A stretch of DNA of 64,000 bases from Prevotella sp. (GCA_022781445.1 JALETQ010000003.1:25698-89697), one strand, 5' to 3'; shown: positions 38,014 through 48,411, counted from the first letter of the stretch. Made by a program: numbers and translations. Notes: generated by a model from the letters alone, not told the origin.

Positions 38014-39528
38014 ATGAATCACCTTATCATTACCGCGTTGCTCACTCTTCTGACTACCTTCGGTTTTTTAACCCCCGACCATGTCATGGCCGGAAACAAT
38101 CCCAAACGTGAATTCAGGGGAGCATGGATACAATGTGTCAACGGACAATTTCAGGGTCTTTCCACCCAAACCATGAAACAGACGCTTGCCGGACAGCTTG
38201 ACGAGTTGCGCAGAGACGGCGTGAATGCCATCATCTTTCAAGTACGGCCGGAGTGCGATGCACTCTATCAGAGCAGCCTCGAACCGTGGAGCCGGTTCCT
38301 GACCGGCAAGCAAGGTGTTGCCCCGAATCCTTATTGGGATCCCCTGCAATGGATGATCGAGCAATGTCACAGCCGCGGAATGGAACTCCACGCGTGGATC
38401 AATCCCTATCGTGCCCGTACCAAGAATACCCGGCAGCTTGCAGCCTCGCATATCGGCATGCGTCGTCCCGACCTTGCCTTTTCCTATGACGGGCAGCTCA
38501 TTCTTGACCCGGGTATCCCCGAAAACCGCAATTACATCTGCCGGGTCGTCGATGACATCGTGAGCCGTTACGACATCGACGGACTCCATATCGACGATTA
38601 TTTCTATCCGTACCCGGCTCCGGGACAAGCTATCCCCGACAATGAGACTTTCAAGAAATATAACAATGGTTTCAGAGATCGCGGGGATTGGCGTCGTGAC
38701 AATGTCAATGTCTTTATCAGACAGTTGGGCCAAACCATCCATCAGCGTAAGCCTTGGGTGAAATTCGGGGTGTCGCCCTTTGGCATTTACCGCAATCAGA
38801 AGACTGCACCCAATATCGGCAGTGCCACTTCGGGGCTGCAAAACTACGACGACCTCTATGCTGACGTGTTGTTGTGGGTCAACAACGGATGGGTGGATTA
38901 TGTCGTTCCGCAAATCTATTGGCAGATAGGACATCCCGCAGCCGACTACGAAACGCTCATTACATGGTGGAACAAATATGCCGGAGCGCGACATTTATAT
39001 ATAGGTGAAGACGTGGAACGTACCGTCAAATATCCCGATCCCGGCAATAAGGCGAGTCACCAGCTTGCTGCCAAGCGACGCCTCCATGCCCGGATGCGCA
39101 ATGTGAACGGAACGGTGTTGTGGTATGCCAAGGCGGTAGTCGATAACGTTGGAAACTATGGTGCGGCTCTCCGTACTGCCTATTGGCGCACGCCGGCTCT
39201 GCCGCCGCGGATGCCTTTCATCGACGATAAAGCTCCCAAGAAACCCCGAAAAGTGACAGTGCTCGACATCGACAACGATAAAGTGTTGTTTTGGACACCT
39301 CCCAAAGCCAAACATCCGCTTGATGAGGCGGTGCGCTATGTGGTGTACCGTTTCGGTGCCAATGAGACGATTGACCTCGATGATGCCACGAAAATCGTTA
39401 CTGTCACCGCCAATACCTTCTACAAACTGCCGCAGATGCAGCGGTCGGGTAAGGTCACTTATGTCGTGACGGCACTCGATCGGATGAGCAATGAAAGCCG
39501 TGGTGTGAAGAAGCGTGTATCGCTCTAA
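38014..39528 (+). CDS. Family 10 glycosyl-hydrolase-like (GHL10/DUF187) secreted protein
   Basis: REFRGAWIQCVNGQFQGLS, VNAIIFQVRPECDALYQSSLEPWSRFLTG, ELHAWINPYRAR, DGLHIDDYFYPYP. Confidence 0.9.
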   Translation: MNHLIITALLTLLTTFGFLTPDHVMAGNNPKREFRGAWIQCVNGQFQGLSTQTMKQTLAGQLDELRRDGVNAIIFQVRPECDALYQSSLEPWSRFLTGKQGVAPNPYWDPLQWMIEQCHSRGMELHAWINPYRARTKNTRQLAASHIGMRRPDLAFSYDGQLILDPGIPENRNYICRVVDDIVSRYDIDGLHIDDYFYPYPAPGQAIPDNETFKKYNNGFRDRGDWRRDNVNVFIRQLGQTIHQRKPWVKFGVSPFGIYRNQKTAPNIGSATSGLQNYDDLYADVLLWVNNGWVDYVVPQIYWQIGHPAADYETLITWWNKYAGARHLYIGEDVERTVKYPDPGNKASHQLAAKRRLHARMRNVNGTVLWYAKAVVDNVGNYGAALRTAYWRTPALPPRMPFIDDKAPKKPRKVTVLDIDNDKVLFWTPPKAKHPLDEAVRYVVYRFGANETIDLDDATKIVTVTANTFYKLPQMQRSGKVTYVVTALDRMSNESRGVKKRVSL

Positions 39529-39551
39529 GTACGATAATCGACCGACATGAC

Positions 39552-39599
39552 AAAAAGCACGCGTTCAGAGCGGAGAAGGCTCGGAACGCGTGCTTTTTA
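39552..39599. terminator. Bidirectional-looking intrinsic terminator
   Basis: aaaaagcacgcgttc (39552-39566) / gaacgcgtgcttttt (39584-39598), perfect 15-bp stem. Confidence 0.75.
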
Positions 39600-39638
39600 T
39601 TCTTCTCTGTATTTTCCCTCCTTTTCTGACTTGTTATG

Positions 39639-39722
39639 TAGTCGTCCCTTAAAAAGAGACGCTAAGCGGGAATTGATTCATCAATGACCTCTCTCTTAGC
39701 ATCTCTTTTTAAGGGACGACTA
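39639..39722. repeat. 84-bp element with 28-bp terminal inverted repeats
   Basis: tagtcgtcccttaaaaagagacgctaag (39639-39666) / cttagcatctctttttaagggacgacta (39695-39722), 27/28 complementary. Confidence 0.8.
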
Positions 39723-40463
39723 ATTATGATAACAGCTCTTTTTCGATGAACCGGTACGTTTAACCGAGAATTTGTTCGATTGCCAATCGAACAATCTTGG
39801 TTCGGTTTCTGGTTGGGACTTATCTTTCTTTGCTGTTTCGGGTTACCCTTTCTGTCAACCTTCTTTCTCCTTTTTCTTTCTCTCCCGCTTCTATCATTTA
39901 CTCCGATAAGCGTTGTCTCAGGATACCTTTCTAAGTATCCTTTCATATTTCTCTCCTGCTTCAGAAAGTGAGAAAACCGATGTGGGATAATGGATGAAGA
40001 CTTCAGGCTTGATGTCCATGGAAACTTCAGTACCATTACCGGAGAATACAAATGATCCATAGGGGAGGAGGTTTACAAGATAAAACTTCTGACTTACTTG
40101 TTTCGACAAGTAATTTTATATATCCATCCAATCTTTCTGGTTGCATTCATTGTTGAATATATATATATATGTTGTGTTTGTTAATTTATTTTGTTATATT
40201 TGCGAAGCGTTAGATGATATATTCGTTAAAATTGGTAATCGTGTATGGCAACAAATAACATAAATAAGAAGTTTTTGCTGTCTTAAAACAAACTACAATG
40301 CTTAGCGGACAAATATCACAATTAGGTAGACCTGATCTTCAAACAGTACCATGATCGTCAATAATGATAGTATTCCGGTTTATCAAGACCTAAGAAAAAT
40401 ATGATGTAAAAACCAATCTTGAAGAAGTCTCTTAAAACAATTATTTAATCAAAATATTCTATT

Positions 40464-43433
40464 ATGAAAAGATCAATTAAAACGGTTAGTCTCTTAATCA
40501 TGTCTTTTCTATGTATTCTTCCGGTTGCGGCAGAAGATTGGAGCTATGATTTTGAAACGGCCAAAACGGACATCGGTAAATTGTTTCATGAACACCGAGA
40601 AGTAAAATGGAATAACATGATATGGAAGATATATTGTGTTAGAAACAATGACGACCGTATGGATTATGTCAACGGCAAAGGTTCCATGCGTATTTATGGC
40701 ACAAAAGCGTCCATGAATGATATGCCATACGTAGAAATGAAAAACAACAAAGAGGGTGGCATAGGTGTGATTTCATTTGATTATAGAGCCTATGAAAGAG
40801 AAAAAGAAAGCCAAACGACATGGATTGTTCAGATGACGGAAGATGACGGATTGCATTGGCAAACCATCGGCAAACCATTTACTCCGACAATGGAGGTGCA
40901 AAGTTTTGAGGCGAAAGTCAACAAGAATAATGTCCGCATACGGATTGTACGGGAAGATTATGGAGTCTTTCAATGGAAAGATCTGGGATTTACGGCGATT
41001 TTTAACATCGACGACATGTCAATCACGGACGCATCGATGGTCGATCCAAATGCACCTTTCATTGATGTTGTGGAAAATAAAATAGATTTTGGAGAGGTAT
41101 ATAAAGGAGAAACCAAAACAATTACTTGCAAACTTTTATATAAGAACTTAACATCTCCCATCAAACTTATGATGGATGATAATCCTTCTTTCAGTTTGTC
41201 AAGGACAGAACTTGCAGTACAAAATGGAGAGAATGATGATTCATTTGACATAAGTTTCATGCCAGCCGGTTATGGCACATATAAGACTACCATAACGCTT
41301 CAATCGGGGGAAACCGAAAGTTTCATAACTCTTTCGGGCATCGGTCTTCGAAAGCCTGGCGATTATGGCTATAGTGGTGGGAAAGGCACAAAAGAAGAAC
41401 CTTATCTGATCACAACAGCTACAGACATGGTTGATTTGTCTGAGGCTGTGAACGATAAATATACCTATGATGGCAAATTTTTCAAAATGACTACAGATAT
41501 AGATATGTCTGAGATCACGAAGATCTTGCCGATTGGTAACAATTTCGGATCAGATGGAACGGCAATTAAAGCCTTTTGTGGAACTTTTGATGGAGACGGG
41601 CATACCATCACCAACCTCCGAATGTCGTTCAAAGGAAAAGAAGAAATAGGGGGCGCGTTATTTGGTGTTATTCAAGGTGCCACGATTAAGAATCTTAACA
41701 TAGACGACAGTTCAATCCAATCTGATGCACTCACGGCCGGATTTGTTGCAGCTGTATTGGGGGGTACCATCTCAAATTGTCATTTGGGCAAGAATGTAAT
41801 AATCAACAGTACACACCAGGCCTATGCCGCAGGCATTGTGTGTGGAGTGTTTGGAGACTCTGTGATGATAAGCGACTGTTCTTCACATGCTAAAATATCT
41901 GCAATAGGAATGGGGGTTGCAGGAATTTTGGCCAGTTGTGGTATAAAAGGTAATGTCATTAAACGATGCGTGAATTATGGAGACTTAACGTCAAATGCGG
42001 GAATTGTCGGTGGAATTGTCGGACTGGTAGAAGACGCCGGAAGTGTTTCCGTCAAAGATTGTGCCAATTTTGGGAAGATTACTTCACCAAGCAATGTCGG
42101 TGGTATCGTGGCACTATTGTCTCCTTCATCATTCGGACCTCTTGATGTTTATAATTGCTACAACAATGGCGACTTGGACTGCTTTGATAACGTGCATCCG
42201 ATAACATTACCCGTTACAGGTGAAATGTCAGCCATCCATATTGTCAACAGTTATTATTGTCGCGAAAAATATACAGACGAGGTGCAAGGTGCCACAGGAA
42301 AAACAACACAAGAAATGAAGAATGATACATTCATGAACTTGCTAAACAATGGGAGAAAAGGTCCGTGGATGCGTTCAGACGATATCAATGACGGATTTCC
42401 TCTTCCCTCTGATACCATAGCATCAGATTCAGTTGTTGACAATTGCATGTTGATCGCTGATGAAGTCACAGTACCGCAAAATGCTTACTACAGAATGTTT
42501 ATCAAACATTATAATGGGAAATTGACAGATTATGTCAATGCGAAGAACCGTTTTGTTGTAAAATATCAATCGGATAATGAGAATGTTGTGGCATCTTGGG
42601 GGAATTCATTCAAGACGGTTGCAAGTGGAGAGGCAAATATAAAGATGATCATTGCCGGTTCATTGGATGGTTCCCTTAATGCATTTGACGAAAATAATAT
42701 CCTTGATGAGGTTACTTTCCGAGTAAAAGTGGACGACTATGCGGTACCACAAATACCTCCTATCAACATTGCTTGGGGAACAAGTAAACACGAGGCCGTG
42801 AGAATGGAAGAATCCATTGGTCATCAAAATTTTACCGAAAACTATTGGAAGATGCACCCTTTGGTAAGTGAAGAGGCTCATAAAGGCGTTGAAGTGTTTC
42901 TGACAGACAATTTCGAATTTCCTTTATCAATGCTCTATTTCAATTCCCAAGACGAATTAATAGCATCCGATATGATTGTATCTTCATGGGAACGCATCAA
43001 GACCCCTGTCATTTCACCGATTTGTAAACTGTTAAAAGAAAAAGGATTCAGGGAGATGGGGCTTGATCCGGAAACGGGACAATGGCAGATGTATAATCAA
43101 GATAATCAAACGAAGGCTACATGCGGACTTGTTTTTGTGCAAAACCAGAGTTATTACTATCTTAGTTTGTATTATGATCCGCAAACACCTGATCATATAG
43201 AGAGAAACAGTCTTGATAAAGATTTCCCCAAAATCAAAATTAACTATTGTGATTCGGAGATCGGAATAACTGCTGATGATAATATCGGGCAGAGCATCTC
43301 GATTTTTGACTTCAATGGCAGATGTCTTTATAAATCCGTCATAGAAAAGGGGACAAACGTTTTTGACATTCCGTCAAACGAACCTTTGTTGGTAAAAATC
43401 GGAAATTGCGCTCCGGTTAAAGTTATTCGTTGA
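40464..43433 (+). CDS. Large secreted protein with GLUG-like repeats and T9SS-like C-terminus
   Basis: 989 aa; signal MKRSIKTVSLLIMSFLCILPVAAE; GLUG-like GIVGGIVGLVEDAGSVSVKDCANFGKI; C-terminus ISIFDFNGRCLYKSVIEKGTNVFDIPSNEPLLVKIGNCAPVKVIR. Confidence 0.78.
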   Translation: MKRSIKTVSLLIMSFLCILPVAAEDWSYDFETAKTDIGKLFHEHREVKWNNMIWKIYCVRNNDDRMDYVNGKGSMRIYGTKASMNDMPYVEMKNNKEGGIGVISFDYRAYEREKESQTTWIVQMTEDDGLHWQTIGKPFTPTMEVQSFEAKVNKNNVRIRIVREDYGVFQWKDLGFTAIFNIDDMSITDASMVDPNAPFIDVVENKIDFGEVYKGETKTITCKLLYKNLTSPIKLMMDDNPSFSLSRTELAVQNGENDDSFDISFMPAGYGTYKTTITLQSGETESFITLSGIGLRKPGDYGYSGGKGTKEEPYLITTATDMVDLSEAVNDKYTYDGKFFKMTTDIDMSEITKILPIGNNFGSDGTAIKAFCGTFDGDGHTITNLRMSFKGKEEIGGALFGVIQGATIKNLNIDDSSIQSDALTAGFVAAVLGGTISNCHLGKNVIINSTHQAYAAGIVCGVFGDSVMISDCSSHAKISAIGMGVAGILASCGIKGNVIKRCVNYGDLTSNAGIVGGIVGLVEDAGSVSVKDCANFGKITSPSNVGGIVALLSPSSFGPLDVYNCYNNGDLDCFDNVHPITLPVTGEMSAIHIVNSYYCREKYTDEVQGATGKTTQEMKNDTFMNLLNNGRKGPWMRSDDINDGFPLPSDTIASDSVVDNCMLIADEVTVPQNAYYRMFIKHYNGKLTDYVNAKNRFVVKYQSDNENVVASWGNSFKTVASGEANIKMIIAGSLDGSLNAFDENNILDEVTFRVKVDDYAVPQIPPINIAWGTSKHEAVRMEESIGHQNFTENYWKMHPLVSEEAHKGVEVFLTDNFEFPLSMLYFNSQDELIASDMIVSSWERIKTPVISPICKLLKEKGFREMGLDPETGQWQMYNQDNQTKATCGLVFVQNQSYYYLSLYYDPQTPDHIERNSLDKDFPKIKINYCDSEIGITADDNIGQSISIFDFNGRCLYKSVIEKGTNVFDIPSNEPLLVKIGNCAPVKVIR

Positions 43434-43473
43434 TATCATTTCCGACAAAGAAGCAGCTGCTCACAATGAAGAA

Positions 43474-43614
43474 ATGTCTCCTATAGTGGAGAAACTAACA
43501 GAGACATTTCTTCAAATCTGCAATCATCAGCACAAAGACCATATAAAAGATGGCATATCCTATGGATGGAAATTCGAGGATTTTATGATGAAACATATTA
43601 AACAAATATCATGA
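43474..43614 (+). CDS. Candidate small protein (46 aa), ATGA-coupled to the next gene
   Basis: MSPIVEKLTETFLQICNHQHKDHIKDGISYGWKFEDFMMKHIKQIS*; TGA overlaps the ATG at 43611. Below the track's length cutoff. Confidence 0.4.
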   Translation: MSPIVEKLTETFLQICNHQHKDHIKDGISYGWKFEDFMMKHIKQIS

Positions 43615-44990
43615 ATACTATTATGTATAGGAATAATATAATCAAATACATCCTAACACTATTGTTGGGAGCAAGTGTGAATGTCGTCATCAATGCACAA
43701 AATTTCTCAACCATTGGTGAGATCAAACGACTTACCTCAAATACACATTTTACCATCACTTTCCAGCCCAATACGGTACAAGTTGCGATGTTGGAAAGAA
43801 ATGATACGGGTAATGTCGGCGGGACTTATTTATGGGATGGTAAAGACGGATTGTTTTTATTTAATGACATCTTGCCATCCTGGCCGATTAATGATCTAAA
43901 AGTCGGTGATTTTGTTAACGGGACTTTGTCCGGAGAGTGGGAATATAAGTATTGGGATGTTTACAATGCCGATGGAGAAATAACCATTGGAACAAATGCT
44001 CCCCTCGTGCCATTACAAGCAACAGGGAAGGATATAGTCGAAAATGGGGTATATAACAAATTTGGTCTGTATGAAATAAATGGAGTCTACAACCTTGATC
44101 GTTTGCAATTCATATCTGACGATGGGGTAGTGTTTAGCCTGGAAGATATTTTTCATCAGTTATTGCCCGGTATATCAAGTCATGGAACACTGAGAGCAAT
44201 GTTCTATCAAGGTGAAATTGCCAACTATCTTTGGCCATATCAAACCAACGCTTTTACACCTGATGATAAACCTTTTACACAAGAATCAAACATCAGTTCT
44301 GATGTGGTTTATAGTATTGCCGACCTGAAGAAATGCCTGACAAGTACTAAGCTTGAGATAAAAGATGGTTATAAAATTCAAGTAATTAACTCATTGGGCA
44401 ATGCTTATTTTCTCTGGGATGGGAAACAAGGTCTATTGTTACATGATGGTTTAAGAAAAATGGCAGGCATGATCAACAGGGGCAGCGTGATTACATCAGG
44501 TTCACTCTTTTGTGATACCCGAGCGGGTTTCTTTGGATTTACAGGTTCTGAAGATTTAGTCATAGAAGATAATCAAGCCGACATCGCGCCTGTCAATAAG
44601 AAAATAAAAGACATTTCGACCACAGATTTGTTTGGATATTTCAGATTATTTGGTCAAATTGAAAAAGGAAGGTATGGCAACTATGTTTTAAGGGATGGCG
44701 ATACTTATATAATACTGACAGATCACTTCAAATATGGAATTGATCTTGAAAAACTAATAGGCAAACAAGGTTATGTGAATGCTGTATACCATGTCGTGGG
44801 CAACTGTTTCATTGTGCATCCGGAGACATTCTTTGTAGAAGGAACCGATGGGATAACATCGACGCGTTTATCAGAACAAGAGAACCATAAAAAGAATTTC
44901 TACACAATAGACGGGAAACAAATAACAGACGTGTCAAGTATACAAAAAGGTATAGTCGTTGAAAACGGAAAGAAAGTGATAAGAGAATAA
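43611..44990 (+). CDS. Secreted protein with internal repeats, unknown function
   Basis: 459 aa; hydrophobic N-terminus; repeated segments GGTYLWDGKDGLFLFND / NAYFLWDGKQGLLLHDG; C-terminus FYTIDGKQITDVSSIQKGIVVENGKKVIRE. Confidence 0.75.
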   Translation: MNTIMYRNNIIKYILTLLLGASVNVVINAQNFSTIGEIKRLTSNTHFTITFQPNTVQVAMLERNDTGNVGGTYLWDGKDGLFLFNDILPSWPINDLKVGDFVNGTLSGEWEYKYWDVYNADGEITIGTNAPLVPLQATGKDIVENGVYNKFGLYEINGVYNLDRLQFISDDGVVFSLEDIFHQLLPGISSHGTLRAMFYQGEIANYLWPYQTNAFTPDDKPFTQESNISSDVVYSIADLKKCLTSTKLEIKDGYKIQVINSLGNAYFLWDGKQGLLLHDGLRKMAGMINRGSVITSGSLFCDTRAGFFGFTGSEDLVIEDNQADIAPVNKKIKDISTTDLFGYFRLFGQIEKGRYGNYVLRDGDTYIILTDHFKYGIDLEKLIGKQGYVNAVYHVVGNCFIVHPETFFVEGTDGITSTRLSEQENHKKNFYTIDGKQITDVSSIQKGIVVENGKKVIRE

Positions 44991-45060
44991 TAAAAGCCGT
45001 GATGCAATTCTGTTTGGTGAACCCAATGGTTTGTTCATACAGACGGATGTGGACGATATT

Positions 45061-45186
45061 CCCAATAGGTCATCAGGCTTCCTGGTTCAAGATCTTACGA
45101 CATTTTTCGTTCTCTTGTCGGTGTCTGTCTGCCGATTGGCAATCGAACAACCCAGATTCGGTTTCCGTGAACGATTTGGGTTGAAG
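45061..45186 (+). repeat. Degenerate RPT1-like copy
   Basis: Ends cccaataggtcatcagg and acgatttgggttga; contains cgattggcaatcgaacaa. Confidence 0.45.
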
Positions 45187-45399
45187 AAAGGCGACCGGGT
45201 CGGTATGGTTCGAGTCGGTCGCCTTATCTTTGCGCCTATATTTTCGGTATCAACTCTTGCATAGAACAGGTCGCTACTTTTGGCAGAACGTGTGAATCTT
45301 GCTATATTTGCGCTTGAAAAGAAGGTTTGGGCTAAACCGGAAATATAATTCTGCGCGGTCTGGTGACCGTTTTTGGTCAAATCAATAAAAAAAGAAAGT

Positions 45400-46179
45400 A
45401 TGGATGCTGTTTTTTTAGGACTGTTGTTACCCTTTCTGGGTACTGTCATCGGATCGGCCTTTGTGTTTTTCATGCGCAAGGAGATGCCCGTTTTGCTTCA
45501 GAAAGCCTTGTTGGGCTTTGCTTCGGGTGTCATGGTTGCCGCCTCAGTGTGGTCGTTGCTCATTCCGAGCATGGACGTTTCTGCCGACCAAGGCAAATGG
45601 GCGGTGATGCCTGCGGTGGTGGGTTTCCTGCTGGGTGTGGGTTTCTTGTTGTTCTTGGACTATGTGACACCTCATCTACACATCGGTGACAATCGTCCCG
45701 AAGGTCCCCGTTCGCACTTGTCGCGCACTACGATGCTGGTTTTGGCCGTGACGATTCACAACCTGCCCGAAGGCATGGCGGTGGGCATTTTGCTGGCAGG
45801 GGCGTTGCAGGACGGCATGGAGATACCGATGGTTGCTGCCTTGACGATGTCGCTGGGCATTGCCATTCAGAACATTCCCGAAGGTGCGGTGGTGTCAATG
45901 CCCATGCGTGCCGCTGGCAATTCGCGTATGCGGTCGTTCGTGATCGGCACGCTGAGTGGTGTGGTCGAGCCGTTGGGAGGCATTTTGGTGATTCTGCTGG
46001 CAGCGTGGTTGGCTCCTGCCATGCCCTATATGTTGGCATTTGCCGCAGGAGCCATGCTGTATGTGGTGGTCGAGGAGCTGATACCCGAGGCATCGGAAGG
46101 CGAACACTCCAATCTCGGAACGATAGGTTTCGCGGTCGGTTTCGCCCTGATGATGGTACTCGACGTGGTGTTGGGTTAG
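45400..46179 (+). CDS. ZIP family metal transporter
   Basis: VLAVTIHNLPEGMAVGILLAGAL, GIAIQNIPEGAVVSMPMRAAG. Confidence 0.92.
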   Translation: MDAVFLGLLLPFLGTVIGSAFVFFMRKEMPVLLQKALLGFASGVMVAASVWSLLIPSMDVSADQGKWAVMPAVVGFLLGVGFLLFLDYVTPHLHIGDNRPEGPRSHLSRTTMLVLAVTIHNLPEGMAVGILLAGALQDGMEIPMVAALTMSLGIAIQNIPEGAVVSMPMRAAGNSRMRSFVIGTLSGVVEPLGGILVILLAAWLAPAMPYMLAFAAGAMLYVVVEELIPEASEGEHSNLGTIGFAVGFALMMVLDVVLG

Positions 46180-47867
46180 TCGGGTTTCTTGCTTCCCACT
46201 CTTGCTTCGACTACATTGAGCACATAGTCCGCCAGTTTTTCGCACTCGTTGATGATGTCCATGAAGTAAGTTCCTATGGTGTAGGTGTACCGGTGCTCAT
46301 TGACATTGGTGATGTTTTGGCTCTTGAGTTGGTTGCGATAGCGGTTGATTTCGTTCTCGATGTTGAACGAGCGGGTGACATCGATATTCTCTTTTCTGCC
46401 CTTGAGCATCATCGCCATTTGTGAAAGTGCCTCATCGGCAAGCTCCATCATCTGCTTGATGCAGTCATATTGTTGTTCGGTGAAATCTTCTTTGCCCGTT
46501 TCTTTGCGGCTGATGATGCGGGCAATGTTGTAACAGCTGTCGCCGATACTTTCTATTTCGCTGATTTCGCGGAGCATGGCACGTATCTTGGCTTTGGTCT
46601 CGTCGCTCAGATGCGCATCGCTCACCTTCTCGAGATACTTCGCAATCTCTATTTCCATGTTGTCGCTGATGCCTTCGTATTTTTCGATGCGGGCGTAAGC
46701 CTTGGCAAAGCGTGTTTCGTCGCGTTCCACGAGGAGTTCTCTCACCATGCCGTACATGCGCTGTATGCGGTCGGTAAAGAGCGATATTTCCTTTTGGGCT
46801 TCGAGTACCGACAACTCGGGAGTTTCCATGATACCTCCCTGAATGTAACGTAGGCGGAACTCTTCATCCTCATCGTTCTTGCCGGGTTTGACAATCCAGC
46901 ACACTACGCGTTCTATTTGGGGAATGAACCAGATGAGGATGGCGGTGTTGGTGATGTTGAAAGCGGTGTGAAAGGCAGCCAGTGCAAACGAGAGGTGTAC
47001 GGGATCGGGATGCTTGTTCGAGGTGGGATCGAAGCCGACGACGTTGCAGCAGATGTTGACAAAGGGATAGAGTACGCACAAAATCCACATCACACCGAAG
47101 ATATTGAATACCAAGTGAGCCATCGCTGCACGCCGTGCCTGTGTGTTTCCGGTGAGGGCTGCAAGATTGGCGGTGAGCGTGGTGCCGATGTTTTCACCCA
47201 TGACGAGTGCCACACCCTGATAAATGGGCAGCACACCACTGGTACACAACACCATCGTGATGGCCATCAGCGCAGCCGACGATTGGACAATGCAGGTGAG
47301 CAGTGTGCCGATGACAAGGAAAATGATGATGGTGAGATAGCTGTCGGGATTGAAAGAGGCAAAGAAGTCGATGAGATCTTGATTATGGCCGAGGTCCATC
47401 TCCTTGCCCGTCTGGCTCAGAACGCCCAGCGAGAAAAACATGAATGCCACGCCGTAAAGAAAGTCACCGAGGTAGCGATGGCGCTTGGAATATATCAACA
47501 TGATGCCGATGAGGAAGGCGGGCCACACGAAGTCGGTGATGTTGAGCGAAAAACCGGCAGACATGATCCATGCCGTTAGCGTGGTTCCGATGTTGGAACC
47601 CATGATGACTGAAATGGATTGTGCCAACGTCAGCAGTCCGGCGTTGACAAAAGACACCGTCATGACGGTGGTGGCACTGGAGGACTGAACCGCCACTGTG
47701 ATGAGCATGCCGGTGAGAACACCCGTGAAACGGTTGGTGGTCATGGCTCCCAAGATGTGGCGCAGTTGTGGACCTGCCATCTTTTGCAGGGCTTCGCTCA
47801 TCACTTTCATGCCGTAGATGAGTAACGCCAATGCTCCGATGAGCTTCAAGATAATCGTAATAGACAT
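46176..47867 (-). CDS. Na/Pi cotransporter family protein with PhoU-like C-terminus
   Basis: 563 aa; TVAVQSSSATTVMTVSFVNAGLL, GSNIGTTLTAWI, CIVQSSAALMAITMVL, GENIGTTLTANLAAL. Confidence 0.92.
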   Translation of the reverse strand: MSITIILKLIGALALLIYGMKVMSEALQKMAGPQLRHILGAMTTNRFTGVLTGMLITVAVQSSSATTVMTVSFVNAGLLTLAQSISVIMGSNIGTTLTAWIMSAGFSLNITDFVWPAFLIGIMLIYSKRHRYLGDFLYGVAFMFFSLGVLSQTGKEMDLGHNQDLIDFFASFNPDSYLTIIIFLVIGTLLTCIVQSSAALMAITMVLCTSGVLPIYQGVALVMGENIGTTLTANLAALTGNTQARRAAMAHLVFNIFGVMWILCVLYPFVNICCNVVGFDPTSNKHPDPVHLSFALAAFHTAFNITNTAILIWFIPQIERVVCWIVKPGKNDEDEEFRLRYIQGGIMETPELSVLEAQKEISLFTDRIQRMYGMVRELLVERDETRFAKAYARIEKYEGISDNMEIEIAKYLEKVSDAHLSDETKAKIRAMLREISEIESIGDSCYNIARIISRKETGKEDFTEQQYDCIKQMMELADEALSQMAMMLKGRKENIDVTRSFNIENEINRYRNQLKSQNITNVNEHRYTYTIGTYFMDIINECEKLADYVLNVVEARVGSKKPD

Positions 47868-48411
47868 ATTGTTTTTTGTGAAGTGAAGTTATCTCGGTGA
47901 CACGAGCGACAGGAATGAAGCCCGATGGAGGTACGGTAAATGTCGGCCACCTTGCGAAAGAATGAGCGTTTGTCGGAGAAAGCGGCAGCATCATGCCTGT
48001 CTGAAAAGCAGCAAGCAGGAAAGAGCGAAGCCAAAAAAGGGACAAACGGTCGCAAAGGTGTAGAATCTATCATCTGCCAATTGTTTAACAAGTGCCGGAA
48101 CGCATGTCCGACAAGGGTGAACGGTGTGCCACAAGGCATCCTTTCAATGGTACGGGACGTTGAATTCCGCATCCGAAACCGCTCTAATCTCTTGCAAAAT
48201 TACGGAAAAATTCCATTTCGTCGATTGTAAAAGATATTACATTTGTGTTACATCTTGAACGGGCAGGCTGCAAAAAAGCAAACAAGCCGTGCATATAACG
48301 AATTGTTCGTCAATGGACTATAATTTCCCGGGAGTCATCCGAAAAGTGGTCATGAAAATGAAATGTCGAAGTCGTTGCACAGCCTGTGCGGAGGAGAAAG
48401 GGCGGCAGACA

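Noticed and set aside
39662-40060. 132-aa minus-strand ORF and 39780..39971 plus-strand ORF
   Set aside because: Fall on the inverted-repeat element and pyrimidine-rich tract; no coding signal.
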